Shown here piece by piece: positions 7,308-13,731 of a stretch of 15,911 bases of DNA. Made by a program: the position numbers and the translations under genes. Numbering within the stretch: the first letter of the stretch is position 1; each line of letters begins with the position of its first letter. Origin of the DNA: Paenisporosarcina sp049671445 (GTDB lineage: Bacteria > Bacillota > Bacilli > Bacillales_A > Planococcaceae). The notes under the pieces were generated by a model. That model saw only the letters and a list, made by a program, of their open reading frames with translations. It made no database searches and was not told where the DNA came from. The stretch spans positions 1-15,911 of the forward strand of contig NZ_JBATUX010000013.1 in assembly GCF_049671445.1 (NCBI RefSeq), given 5' to 3'.

Positions 7308-7976
7308 TTAGTTATTAAACTGGACGTTTTCTTTTACGTTGTCGATATTTAAAGAAGCATCGGTTGAATCAATGACGTCTTGAACAGAGAAACCTTCAAA
7401 CACTTCTTTTAAAACTAATCCAGTTGGTGTAACTTCTATTAATGCACGCTCTGTAATAATTTTGTTTACAACGCCTTTACCTGTTAGTGGCAAATCACAT
7501 TGTTTTTTAATTTTTGCTGAACCATCCTTCGCCACATGATCCATAATAACGATGATTTTCTTAGCGCCGTGGACTAAATCCATAGCACCACCCATACCTT
7601 TAATCATTTTTCCAGGAATCATCCAGTTTGCAAGATCACCAGTCTCTGAAACTTCCATGCCACCTAAAATAGCCACATCAACATGTCCACCGCGAATCAT
7701 CGCGAAAGACTCAGCACTAGTGAAAAAGGCGGAACCAGGGATTGTTGTTACTGTTTCTTTACCTGCATTGATTAAATCTGGATCGACAGCATCTGCTGTA
7801 GGATAGGGTCCGATACCAAGTAACCCATTTTCCGATTGTAATACTACGGTTTTGTTAGGAGATATATAGTTTGCTACTAATGTTGGCATCCCAATTCCTA
7901 AGTTTACGTAGTTACCATCTTCAATTTCTTGTTCTGCTCGAATAGCAATTCGTTCTCTAACGTTTACTGTTCCCAT
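7308..7976 (-). CDS. scoB: 3-oxoacid CoA-transferase subunit B
   Basis: This is the beta subunit of the class I CoA-transferase. With ScoA it moves CoA from succinyl-CoA to acetoacetate, giving acetoacetyl-CoA and succinate. The 222-aa length is normal. The catalytic glutamate is Glu49 in the motif SENGLLGIG, and it forms the glutamyl-CoA thioester in this family. The GMGGAMDLVHGAKKIIV segment at about residues 127-143 is typical of subunit B. The start at 7976 is preceded by AGGAGGAG about ten bases upstream, and only 21 bases separate it from scoA, so the two are one operon. 3-Oxoadipate or acetate CoA-transferases look alike, but the adjacent 3-hydroxybutyrate dehydrogenase points to acetoacetate. 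Confidence 0.93.
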   Translation of the reverse strand: MGTVNVRERIAIRAEQEIEDGNYVNLGIGMPTLVANYISPNKTVVLQSENGLLGIGPYPTADAVDPDLINAGKETVTTIPGSAFFTSAESFAMIRGGHVDVAILGGMEVSETGDLANWMIPGKMIKGMGGAMDLVHGAKKIIVIMDHVAKDGSAKIKKQCDLPLTGKGVVNKIITERALIEVTPTGLVLKEVFEGFSVQDVIDSTDASLNIDNVKENVQFNN

Positions 7977-7997
7977 AATTGTTTGTCTCCTCCTGTA

Positions 7998-8687
7998 CTA
8001 TGAACGAGTCGTTAAACGTTCAATCCGTTTTTCTTGAGATGCTTGCAGTAGGCCTTGTACATAAATACTCGGTGTTTGAACCACGTTTGGATCCAAGTCT
8101 CCCGTTTCCACAATTTCTTCTACTTCTGCAATGGTAAATTTACCTGCAGCTGCCATCATCGGATTAAAGTTTTGCGCTGTTTTGTTATAGACAAGATTGC
8201 CAAACTTATCAGCTTTCGCTGCACGAACAAGGGCAAAGTCAGCACGTAATGCTTCTTCTAACACGTATTCTTTCCCATCAAAATCTCGTATTTCTTTTCC
8301 TTCAGCAACAGTTGTTCCAACGCCTGCTGGTGTAAAGAATGCTGGAATACCTGCTCCACCTGCACGAATTTTTTCTGCTAATGTCCCTTGTGGCGTCAAC
8401 TCCACTTCGATTTCGCCTGATAAAACTTGGCGTTCGAATTCTTTGTTTTCACCAACATATGAACCAATCATCTTTTTTATTTGTTTATTTTTAAGTAAAA
8501 GTCCTAAACCCCAATCATCAATCCCACAGTTATTAGAAATGACCGTTAAATCCGTCACTCCTTTATCCACAAGTGCAAGAATTAATTTTTCGGGAATACC
8601 AACCAATCCAAAGCCTCCGACCATAATTGTCGCTCCATTTTGAATTTGTTGTACAGCCTCTTCTGCAGAAGAATAAATTGGCTTCAT
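7998..8687 (-). CDS. scoA: 3-oxoacid CoA-transferase subunit A
   Basis: This is the alpha subunit of the heterodimeric succinyl-CoA:3-ketoacid CoA-transferase. The 229-aa product has the glycine-rich CoA-binding motif GGFGLVGIPEKLI at residues 24-36, the NNCGIDDWGLG segment, and the characteristic GGAGIPAFFTPAGVGT. The ATG at 8687 has a textbook AAGGAGG site eight bases upstream. It is the first gene of the operon scoA-scoB-permease. The 235-bp gap before it holds three operator-like palindromes, an inverted repeat and a cre site, so regulation of the pathway is probably focused here. The gene upstream is the PAS-AAA-Fis regulator on the same strand, and no terminator is seen between them. 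Confidence 0.94.
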   Translation of the reverse strand: MKPIYSSAEEAVQQIQNGATIMVGGFGLVGIPEKLILALVDKGVTDLTVISNNCGIDDWGLGLLLKNKQIKKMIGSYVGENKEFERQVLSGEIEVELTPQGTLAEKIRAGGAGIPAFFTPAGVGTTVAEGKEIRDFDGKEYVLEEALRADFALVRAAKADKFGNLVYNKTAQNFNPMMAAAGKFTIAEVEEIVETGDLDPNVVQTPSIYVQGLLQASQEKRIERLTTRS

Positions 8688-8723
8688 TGGGTTTTCCTCC
8701 TTACAAGAAATCGTTTGAATTTT

Positions 8724-8752
8724 TGTATAAAAGCGCTTTCAATAGTTATTAA
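8724..8752 (-). promoter_or_regulatory. Candidate proximal sigma-A promoter of scoAB
   Basis: On the minus strand TTAATA (8747-8752), a 17-bp spacer and TATACA (8724-8729) form a moderate sigma-A promoter, with transcription starting near 8717. The cre site lies across its spacer and -10, which is a good place for CcpA repression. It competes with the candidate at 8762-8791. Confidence 0.35.
8727..8741. promoter_or_regulatory. cre site (CcpA catabolite repression)
   Basis: The site reads ATAAAAGCGCTTTCA on the plus strand and TGAAAGCGCTTTTAT on the minus strand. It matches the consensus WTGAAARCGYTTTCW at 14 of 15 positions, and the AAAGCGCTTT core is a perfect palindrome. It lies 40-54 bases before the scoA start codon. 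Repression of ketone-body use when sugar is present is physiologically expected. Binding itself is inferred from the sequence. Confidence 0.8.
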
Positions 8753-8757
8753 AACAG

Positions 8758-8784
8758 AACTACTATTTTCACGCAATAGTAGTT
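8758..8784. repeat. 10-bp perfect inverted repeat in the scoA promoter region
   Basis: AACTACTATT (8758-8767) and its exact complement AATAGTAGTT (8775-8784) flank a 7-base spacer. The stem is AT-rich and lacks a T-run, so an operator is more likely than a terminator. One arm covers the -10 of the candidate distal promoter. The repeat differs from both the cre site and the TCCGA sites, so a further DNA-binding protein is possible. Confidence 0.6.
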
Positions 8785-8791
8785 GTGACAA
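8762..8791 (-). promoter_or_regulatory. Candidate distal sigma-A promoter of scoAB
   Basis: On the minus strand TTGTCA (8786-8791, five of six -35 bases), an 18-bp spacer and AATAGT (8762-8767, four of six -10 bases) would start transcription near 8755. From there the nearest operator-like palindrome is centred at about -71, an ordinary class I activator position, and the cre site lies at about +21, where it could act as a roadblock. This geometry is attractive, but the -10 is weak. Confidence 0.35.
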
Positions 8792-8819
8792 CTTTTTGTC
8801 TAAGAAATCAAGGATTACG

Positions 8820-8833
8820 TCCGAAATTTCGGA
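8820..8833. promoter_or_regulatory. Operator-like palindrome 1 (perfect) before scoA
   Basis: TCCGAAATTTCGGA is a perfect 14-bp palindrome, 133 bp before the scoA start. It is the best of three related sites and probably marks where the adjacent Fis-type regulator binds. The protein-site link is inferred from proximity and from the dimeric nature of such regulators. Confidence 0.6.
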
Positions 8834-8882
8834 TTCAATCATCAGTTAGGAAAAAACCTTATAGCACTTACCAAAAACAATG

Positions 8883-8896
8883 TCCGATTCTTCGGA
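8883..8896. promoter_or_regulatory. Operator-like palindrome 2 before scoA
   Basis: TCCGATTCTTCGGA keeps both 5-bp half sites (TCCGA and TCGGA) of site 1. Its centre is 63 bp from that of site 1, close to six helical turns, so both would face the same side of the DNA. Confidence 0.6.
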
Positions 8897-8902
8897 ATAA
8901 AG

Positions 8903-8916
8903 TCCAGTTTTTCGGA
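8903..8916. promoter_or_regulatory. Operator-like palindrome 3 (degenerate) before scoA
   Basis: TCCAGTTTTTCGGA keeps one full half site (TCGGA) and TCC of the other. Its centre is 20 bp from that of site 2, about two helical turns. It ends seven bases before the regulator's stop codon. Confidence 0.45.
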
Positions 8917-8922
8917 AATAGG

Positions 8923-10275
8923 TCATAAGTTGTGTTTTTTAATTTTTTCATAAAGTGTCGAACGGCTTAGACCTAATTGTTGTGCAATGACCTTTTTATC
9001 CGTTCCTTCTTTTAATAAATCTTGTATCATCGAGCGTTCCAAGTCTTCAATAGCAGCTTGCAAATTAACAAAATGTTTAGTTGTTTTTCTGCGTACTTGT
9101 TTAATTTGATCAGGTAAAGCTGCAGGTTCTATTATTTCTTCTTCAGCTAAATAGACGGCAGCTTGCATAACATTTTGCAATTCTCTAACATTCCCTGGCC
9201 AGTGATAGTTTTGGAGGTACTCTCTTGTATCGCTAGCAAGGACGAGTCTACGTTTACCCGCTTTTAATATGTATTGCTGTAAAAATGTATTCGCTAATTC
9301 TGTAAAGTCTTCCATTCGCTCTCGCAACGGGGGGATACGAAGCGTAATGGCTTGGATACGATAGTACAAATCTTCACGGAATTTGCCTTGTTCCATTAAA
9401 TGTTCAATCGGTCTATTGGTGGCTGCAATTATTCGTACACTTAGTTGTTTCGGGTTTTGCGAGCCAATTGGTTCTATTTCTCCTTCTTGAATTGCACGTA
9501 GCAGTTTCGCTTGAATGGTAACTGGCATAGCCCCAATTTCATCAATAAATAACGTCCCTTTATCGGCTAATTCAAAACGACCTTTTCTGTATTGGTTTTT
9601 GGATTCAAGGTACGAGCCAAAAATCTCGGCCTCCAACAATTCTGCTGGAATAGCTGCACAATTAATTTTCACAAAAGGCAAATCTGCGCGATCTGATTGT
9701 TCATGGATACTTTGTGCAAAGAGTTCTTTTCCTGTTCCACTTTCGCCTTCAATTAAAACAGACAAATCACTTGGTGCAATCATTTGAATCGTTTCTTTTA
9801 TTGAACGAATGGCTTGTGAGCTCCCTTTAATATCTTCTAATCTGTAAAAATTCTGATTAGAATCAGTTGAAGTCAATTGAATTTTTTCCATCGTCGTCCT
9901 TACATGAGAACTTAGCTTTTTCCAATCCGTCATATCACGAAAAACTACACTTCCGAATGCACCAACAATTTCTCCCTCTACAATTAATGGTACGCGATTC
10001 GCAAGCATATATGTTCCTTTAATATAATGTGGAGATGCTACATGCGCTTTTCCAGTTTTAACGACTTCGTGCATTTTCGTATTTTCGATCACTTCTTCTA
10101 CTGGTTGTCCAATAGCTTGATCTCTATGCACTTCTAAAAACCGACAGTAATCTTCATTGATATAAAGAATACGGCAATCTTTATCGACCACCACAAACCA
10201 CTGAAAAGCATTTTCAAGTATTTGTGCAAGGACGGTTTCTGGTAAATGTTGAAATACTGACTTCAATTTGCTCAC
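8923..10275 (-). CDS. PAS-AAA+-Fis transcriptional regulator lacking the GAFTGA loop
   Basis: The 450-aa protein has the layout of a sigma-54 enhancer-binding protein. It has a PAS sensor at about residues 15-115, an AAA+ domain at about 145-385, and a Fis-type helix-turn-helix at about 428-450. Walker A (GESGTGKE, 177-184), Walker B (LFIDEIG, 242-248), the sensor I segment AATNR, the arginine-finger region FREDLYYR and WPGNVRELQN are intact. The GAFTGA motif that touches sigma-54 is absent: EIFG at 217-220 runs through SYLESKNQYRK straight into GRFE. TyrR and Rhodobacter capsulatus NtrC are known members without it, and they act with the housekeeping sigma factor. The start is GTG at 10275 with GGAAG upstream; a TTG at 10266 behind GGGGTGA is also possible. 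It probably controls the downstream scoA operon. The ligand is unknown. Confidence 0.9.
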   Translation of the reverse strand: MSKLKSVFQHLPETVLAQILENAFQWFVVVDKDCRILYINEDYCRFLEVHRDQAIGQPVEEVIENTKMHEVVKTGKAHVASPHYIKGTYMLANRVPLIVEGEIVGAFGSVVFRDMTDWKKLSSHVRTTMEKIQLTSTDSNQNFYRLEDIKGSSQAIRSIKETIQMIAPSDLSVLIEGESGTGKELFAQSIHEQSDRADLPFVKINCAAIPAELLEAEIFGSYLESKNQYRKGRFELADKGTLFIDEIGAMPVTIQAKLLRAIQEGEIEPIGSQNPKQLSVRIIAATNRPIEHLMEQGKFREDLYYRIQAITLRIPPLRERMEDFTELANTFLQQYILKAGKRRLVLASDTREYLQNYHWPGNVRELQNVMQAAVYLAEEEIIEPAALPDQIKQVRRKTTKHFVNLQAAIEDLERSMIQDLLKEGTDKKVIAQQLGLSRSTLYEKIKKHNL

Positions 10276-10396
10276 CCCAACTTCCGATACGTTCTTTTCT
10301 ATTTTCCCAAACTATCTTTGATTATGCAAAAAACCAGAAGCTATCATTAACTTTTCTTTTTAATAGAGAGTATATCCTTTACTAATTTTGTCTTAA

Positions 10397-10426
10397 ATTT
10401 TACATGATCAGCTTTTCCCGTGTCAT
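10397..10426 (-). promoter_or_regulatory. Probable sigma-A promoter of the regulator gene
   Basis: On the minus strand ATGACA (10421-10426), an 18-bp spacer and TAAAAT (10397-10402) each match the consensus at five of six bases. Transcription would start near 10390, leaving an untranslated leader of about 115 bases before the GTG start. I see no terminator, palindrome or cre site in that leader. Confidence 0.55.
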
Positions 10427-10445
10427 AGGTTTTCTTTGAAAATCG

Positions 10446-10454
10446 TGATAAAAT
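10446..10454 (+). promoter_or_regulatory. Possible extended -10 promoter of ytqA
   Basis: TG-A-TAAAAT at 10446-10454 fits an extended -10 element, and no good -35 is seen upstream. Transcription would start near 10461, just before the GAGGAG ribosome binding site (10464-10469). It lies some 20 bp from the -35 of the divergent regulator promoter. Confidence 0.4.
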
Positions 10455-10479
10455 TACCCATTAGAGGAGTGGTCTCAAA

Positions 10480-11430
10480 ATGAATTATCCTTTTCCTACT
10501 GATGGAAAACGTTATTATACTTGGAATCGCCATTTGCGCGATGAATTTGGAATGAAAATCTTTAAAGTGGCATTAGACGCTGGCTTCGATTGTCCTAATC
10601 GTGATGGGACTGTAGCATTTGGTGGTTGCACATTTTGCAGTGCTGCAGGTTCAGGGGACTTTGCCGGTGATCGAGTAGATTCGATTGCAGATCAGTTTGA
10701 AGAAAGAAAAAATAAAATGCATCAAAAATGGAAAGACGCCAAATATATGGCTTATTTTCAAGCGTATACGAATACGCATGCTCCCCTTCCTGTTTTAAAA
10801 GAAAAATTCGAAGCAGCACTTGCTGTCGATGGGGTGATGGGACTGTCCATAGCAACAAGACCTGACTGTCTCCCAGATGATGTGGTAGAGTACTTAGCCG
10901 AATTAAATCAGCGAACCTATTTATGGGTTGAACTTGGTCTTCAAACAGTTCATGAACGTACAGCGAATTTAATTAATCGCGCGCATGATTTTTCTTGTTA
11001 CTTGGAAGGCGTTCAAAAGCTCCGTAAACACGGCATTCGAGTTTGCACTCACATCATTAATGGGTTACCTCTTGAAGATAATAAAATGATGTTAGAAACT
11101 GTACGTGAAGTTGCCAAGTTAGATGTCCAAGGCATTAAAATTCATCTACTTCATTTATTAAAAGGAACACCCATGATTAAACAATATGAAAAAGGCTTGG
11201 TTGAGTTCATGAATAAAGATGACTACATTGGGTTAGTTGTTGATCAGCTCGAATTATTACCTCCTAAAATGGTCATTCATCGTATTACTGGTGATGGGCC
11301 GATCAATTTAATGATTGGTCCAATGTGGAGTGTCAACAAGTGGGATGTATTGAATGGTATTGATGCTGAACTTGAACGTCGTGAAAGTTGGCAAGGCAAG
11401 TATTTCGAAGGTTCGGTGATAAGTACATGA
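10480..11430 (+). CDS. ytqA: Radical SAM protein, YtqA/YhcC (TIGR01212) family
   Basis: The 316-aa protein belongs to the Elp3-like radical SAM group of the YtqA/YhcC type, whose reaction is not firmly known. The cluster-binding cysteines are Cys38, Cys50 and Cys53, in the family arrangement DCPNRDG followed by GGCTFC, with a longer first gap than the standard CxxxCxxC. Segments IATRPDCLPDDV, WVELGLQT and HIINGLPLED follow the usual order of the TIM-barrel. The start has a good GAGGAG site. It overlaps the next gene, the tRNA methyltransferase mnmM, by four bases (ATGA), as in Bacillus, where ytqA and ytqB are neighbours. That linkage hints at a role in tRNA modification, which is inference. 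The protein is complete and of normal length. Confidence 0.95.
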   Translation: MNYPFPTDGKRYYTWNRHLRDEFGMKIFKVALDAGFDCPNRDGTVAFGGCTFCSAAGSGDFAGDRVDSIADQFEERKNKMHQKWKDAKYMAYFQAYTNTHAPLPVLKEKFEAALAVDGVMGLSIATRPDCLPDDVVEYLAELNQRTYLWVELGLQTVHERTANLINRAHDFSCYLEGVQKLRKHGIRVCTHIINGLPLEDNKMMLETVREVAKLDVQGIKIHLLHLLKGTPMIKQYEKGLVEFMNKDDYIGLVVDQLELLPPKMVIHRITGDGPINLMIGPMWSVNKWDVLNGIDAELERRESWQGKYFEGSVIST

Positions 11431-11993
11431 AACTTGAACGCGTACTACCCTATGTGAAAACGCTATTAAAGAGCTCCGTTTCTCCAGGTGATATCGTCAT
11501 TGACGGCACTGCAGGGAACGGTCATGATACGCTCTTCCTCGCTGAGCTTGTTGGTTCAAATGGACATGTTTACGCTTTTGATGTTCAACAAACAGCTGTT
11601 GAAGCCACTCTCTTACGAGTATCGGAGTGGCAAGAGAGCGTCTCGGTCATTCATTCAGGTCATGAATTGATTGCAAATTATGTATCGAAGGAAATTTCAG
11701 CTGCAGTTTTTAATCTGGGTTATTTACCCGGTGCCGATCATTCGATTATTACTCAACCTCAAACGACTATTAAAGCGATTGAAAGTTGTCTCGATTTATT
11801 AACAGTTGGAGGCCTCATTATTTTGGTTGTATACCACGGTCATGAGGGAGGTGCGACGGAGCGAGATGTCTTGCTCAATTATGTTAGCAGCCTCCCTCAA
11901 TCCTTTGTACACGTTTTAAAATACGAATTTGTTAATCAGCAGAATCATCCACCATTTGTGTTAGTGATTGAAAAAATGAAATACAAAAGATAA
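11427..11993 (+). CDS. mnmM: tRNA 5-aminomethyluridine methyltransferase MnmM (YtqB)
   Basis: YtqB/MnmM is a class I SAM-dependent methyltransferase that converts nm5(s2)U to mnm5(s2)U at the wobble position of certain tRNAs in Gram-positive bacteria. The 188-aa product shows SAM motif I as DGTAGNGHDT (residues 26-35), an acidic motif II (FDVQ, about 51-54), and the family-specific FNLGYLPGADHSI segment at about 95-107. It ends with the typical NHPPFVLVIEK. The frame extends upstream to 11388, but the ATG at 11427 overlaps the ytqA stop (ATGA), has GGTGAT six bases before it, and begins with the family's usual N terminus. Co-translation with ytqA is likely. A terminator follows at once. Confidence 0.93.
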   Translation: MKLERVLPYVKTLLKSSVSPGDIVIDGTAGNGHDTLFLAELVGSNGHVYAFDVQQTAVEATLLRVSEWQESVSVIHSGHELIANYVSKEISAAVFNLGYLPGADHSIITQPQTTIKAIESCLDLLTVGGLIILVVYHGHEGGATERDVLLNYVSSLPQSFVHVLKYEFVNQQNHPPFVLVIEKMKYKR

Positions 11994-11996
11994 TTT

Positions 11997-12036
11997 AACC
12001 CAAGGAAAGCTAATTATTTAGCTTCCCTTGGGTTTT
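11997..12036 (+). terminator. Intrinsic terminator of ytqA-mnmM
   Basis: The arm 11997-12013 pairs with 12018-12034 around a TTAT loop, with a single A-C mismatch (12006/12025). The tail is TTTTATTG. It begins four bases after the mnmM stop and separates this unit from bpsA. Confidence 0.9.
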
Positions 12037-12099
12037 ATTGCATAATTTAATGTGAATTGGAAAAACTAGGTCTATCAATTTTTGATAAGGAGTAACACT

Positions 12100-13179
12100 A
12101 TGCCTAAAATCCAATCCATCAGTTCTTTTTTACCACCATATTCGTACTCTCAAGATCAAGCCTCGACTTTATTAAAGAACTTATTTACAGATCACTACCA
12201 AGATTTAGAACGGATGTTGAAAGTTTTTCAAAACGGAGATATCGAATCTCGTCAATTTTGTGTTCCGATGGAATGGTTTGAACATCCCCATGATTTAGAA
12301 GAACGTAATCGATTATATATTGAGCTGGCTACTTCTTACGGTGCTTTAGCAATCAATGCTTGCTTACAAAATCAAGAATTTTTAAATGAGTCAGTCCATC
12401 CTTCCGAAATTGACGGCATAATTTTCATTTCGAGTACTGGCTTTTCAACGCCCAGTATAGATGCCAGGATTTTAAATCAACTTCCTTTTTCTGATTATGT
12501 CAAACGAATTCCAATTTGGGGATTAGGTTGTGCTGGAGGAGCATCTGGATTGAGTAGAGCTTTTGATTATTGTTTAGCATATCCGAAAGCTAAAGTGCTC
12601 GTGTTGTGTGTAGAATTATGCAGTTTAACTTTTCAACCAAATGACTATTCCAAAAGCAATCTAATTGGTGCGTCATTATTTGCCGACGGAGTTGCATGCG
12701 CTTTAGTTTGTGGAGATGAGGTGGATATCTTGTCTAAGAAACCAAGTCCCACATTTGTTTCCACTTCTTCAAAAATCATGCCTAACTCAGAAAATGTAAT
12801 GGGTTGGGATATGAAAAACGATGGACTGCATGTCGTCTTTTCTAAAAGTATTCCATCAATTATCGAGAAATGGTTGGAACCTTTCGTTACAGAATTTTTA
12901 TCAGAAAATGAACTCACTTCTAGTGAACTCAATCATTTCATCGCCCATCCTGGTGGAAAAAAAGTATTGACTGCTTACGAAAAATCACTTGGTTTTGATT
13001 CTTCTAAAACAGAAATATCTAGAGGTGTTTTACGAAAACATGGCAATATGTCTTCCCCAACGGTTTTGTATGTATTAGAAGATTTCATGAAACTAGATTG
13101 CAAAATTGGAGATAAAGGACTGTTAACAGCCCTCGGACCTGGATTTAGTGGTGAGCTTATTTTGCTCGAATGGCAATAG
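12100..13179 (+). CDS. bpsA: Type III polyketide synthase, alkylpyrone synthase BpsA-like
   Basis: The protein is a chalcone/stilbene-synthase-type homodimeric PKS. In B. subtilis, BpsA makes alkylpyrones from long-chain fatty acyl-CoA and malonyl/methylmalonyl-CoA. The 359-aa product has the full catalytic triad: Cys144 in GLGCAGGASG, His283 in IAHPGG, and Asn316 in HGNMSS. The C-terminal GPGFSGELILLEW is the usual GFGPG-like loop. The frame opens at a TTG (12082), but AAGGAG lies just after it, and the ATG at 12100 with a seven-base gap is the right start. The next gene, a membrane methyltransferase of the BpsB type, overlaps its end, which supports the call. The exact chain-length preference cannot be read from the sequence. 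Confidence 0.94.
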   Translation: MPKIQSISSFLPPYSYSQDQASTLLKNLFTDHYQDLERMLKVFQNGDIESRQFCVPMEWFEHPHDLEERNRLYIELATSYGALAINACLQNQEFLNESVHPSEIDGIIFISSTGFSTPSIDARILNQLPFSDYVKRIPIWGLGCAGGASGLSRAFDYCLAYPKAKVLVLCVELCSLTFQPNDYSKSNLIGASLFADGVACALVCGDEVDILSKKPSPTFVSTSSKIMPNSENVMGWDMKNDGLHVVFSKSIPSIIEKWLEPFVTEFLSENELTSSELNHFIAHPGGKKVLTAYEKSLGFDSSKTEISRGVLRKHGNMSSPTVLYVLEDFMKLDCKIGDKGLLTALGPGFSGELILLEWQ

Positions 13180-13706
13180 TTATGGTACTTTTCATTTGTG
13201 TAGTTGGATTTATTATTACTCAGCGAATTATAGAATTATTGGTTGCTCGCAATAACGAAAATTGGATACGTTCCCAAGGAGGATATGAAGTCGGCGCCAA
13301 CCACTACCCTTATATGGTGGCCATTCATATTGGTTTCTTTATCAGTTTGATAATAGAATTTATTGTTTTCAAGCAAGAAGTGTCTCGCTTTTGGATACAT
13401 TTGTTTGTGGTGTTTATCATTTTACAAATGATGAGGGTCTGGGTCATCGCTTCCCTCGGTCGATTTTGGAATACGAAAATACTTGTTTTGCCAGGTGCCC
13501 ATGTCGTGAAAAAAGGACCGTTTCATTTTATACGACACCCTAATTACGTTGTGGTAACGAGTGAACTTATTGTCATTCCACTAATGTTTGAGGCTTATTT
13601 TACAGCAATCGTTTTCACTTTATTGAATGTCGCCATTTTAAGTGTACGAATTCCGAAAGAAGAAGCTGCGTTACGTGAAGTGACTGATTATAAAGAAATT
13701 TTTTAA
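13170..13706 (+). CDS. bpsB: ICMT-like membrane methyltransferase, alkylpyrone O-methyltransferase BpsB-like
   Basis: This 178-aa integral membrane protein belongs to the isoprenylcysteine carboxyl methyltransferase family. In B. subtilis, BpsB (YpbQ) methylates the alkylpyrones made by BpsA. Hydrophobic segments lie at about residues 3-22, 48-67, 75-95 and 131-158. The SAM-binding core is the C-terminal GPFHFIRHPNY (116-126) followed by the acidic PKEEAALRE (162-170), both conserved in the family. The ATG at 13170 overlaps the bpsA stop by ten bases, with only a weak ribosome binding site, so translation is probably coupled to bpsA. A second ATG at 13182 lies just past the stop. The membrane location fits a lipid-like product. 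There is no ordinary terminator after it. Confidence 0.92.
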   Translation: MAIVMVLFICVVGFIITQRIIELLVARNNENWIRSQGGYEVGANHYPYMVAIHIGFFISLIIEFIVFKQEVSRFWIHLFVVFIILQMMRVWVIASLGRFWNTKILVLPGAHVVKKGPFHFIRHPNYVVVTSELIVIPLMFEAYFTAIVFTLLNVAILSVRIPKEEAALREVTDYKEIF

Positions 13707-13731
13707 ATTCAGGACCTGTTAAACGATAGTA

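Noticed and set aside
8774..8792. TTGTCAC and TTGC as a sigma-54 promoter before scoA
   Set aside because: The spacing between the two blocks is several bases too long and the GG of the -24 element is missing.
11388..11426. Upstream start for MnmM overlapping ytqA
   Set aside because: The residues are the ytqA 3' end read in another frame; the ATGA overlap start at 11427 has a ribosome binding site and the normal family N terminus.
12082..12099. TTG start adding six residues to BpsA
   Set aside because: The AAGGAG ribosome binding site lies inside these codons, so initiation must be at the ATG at 12100.
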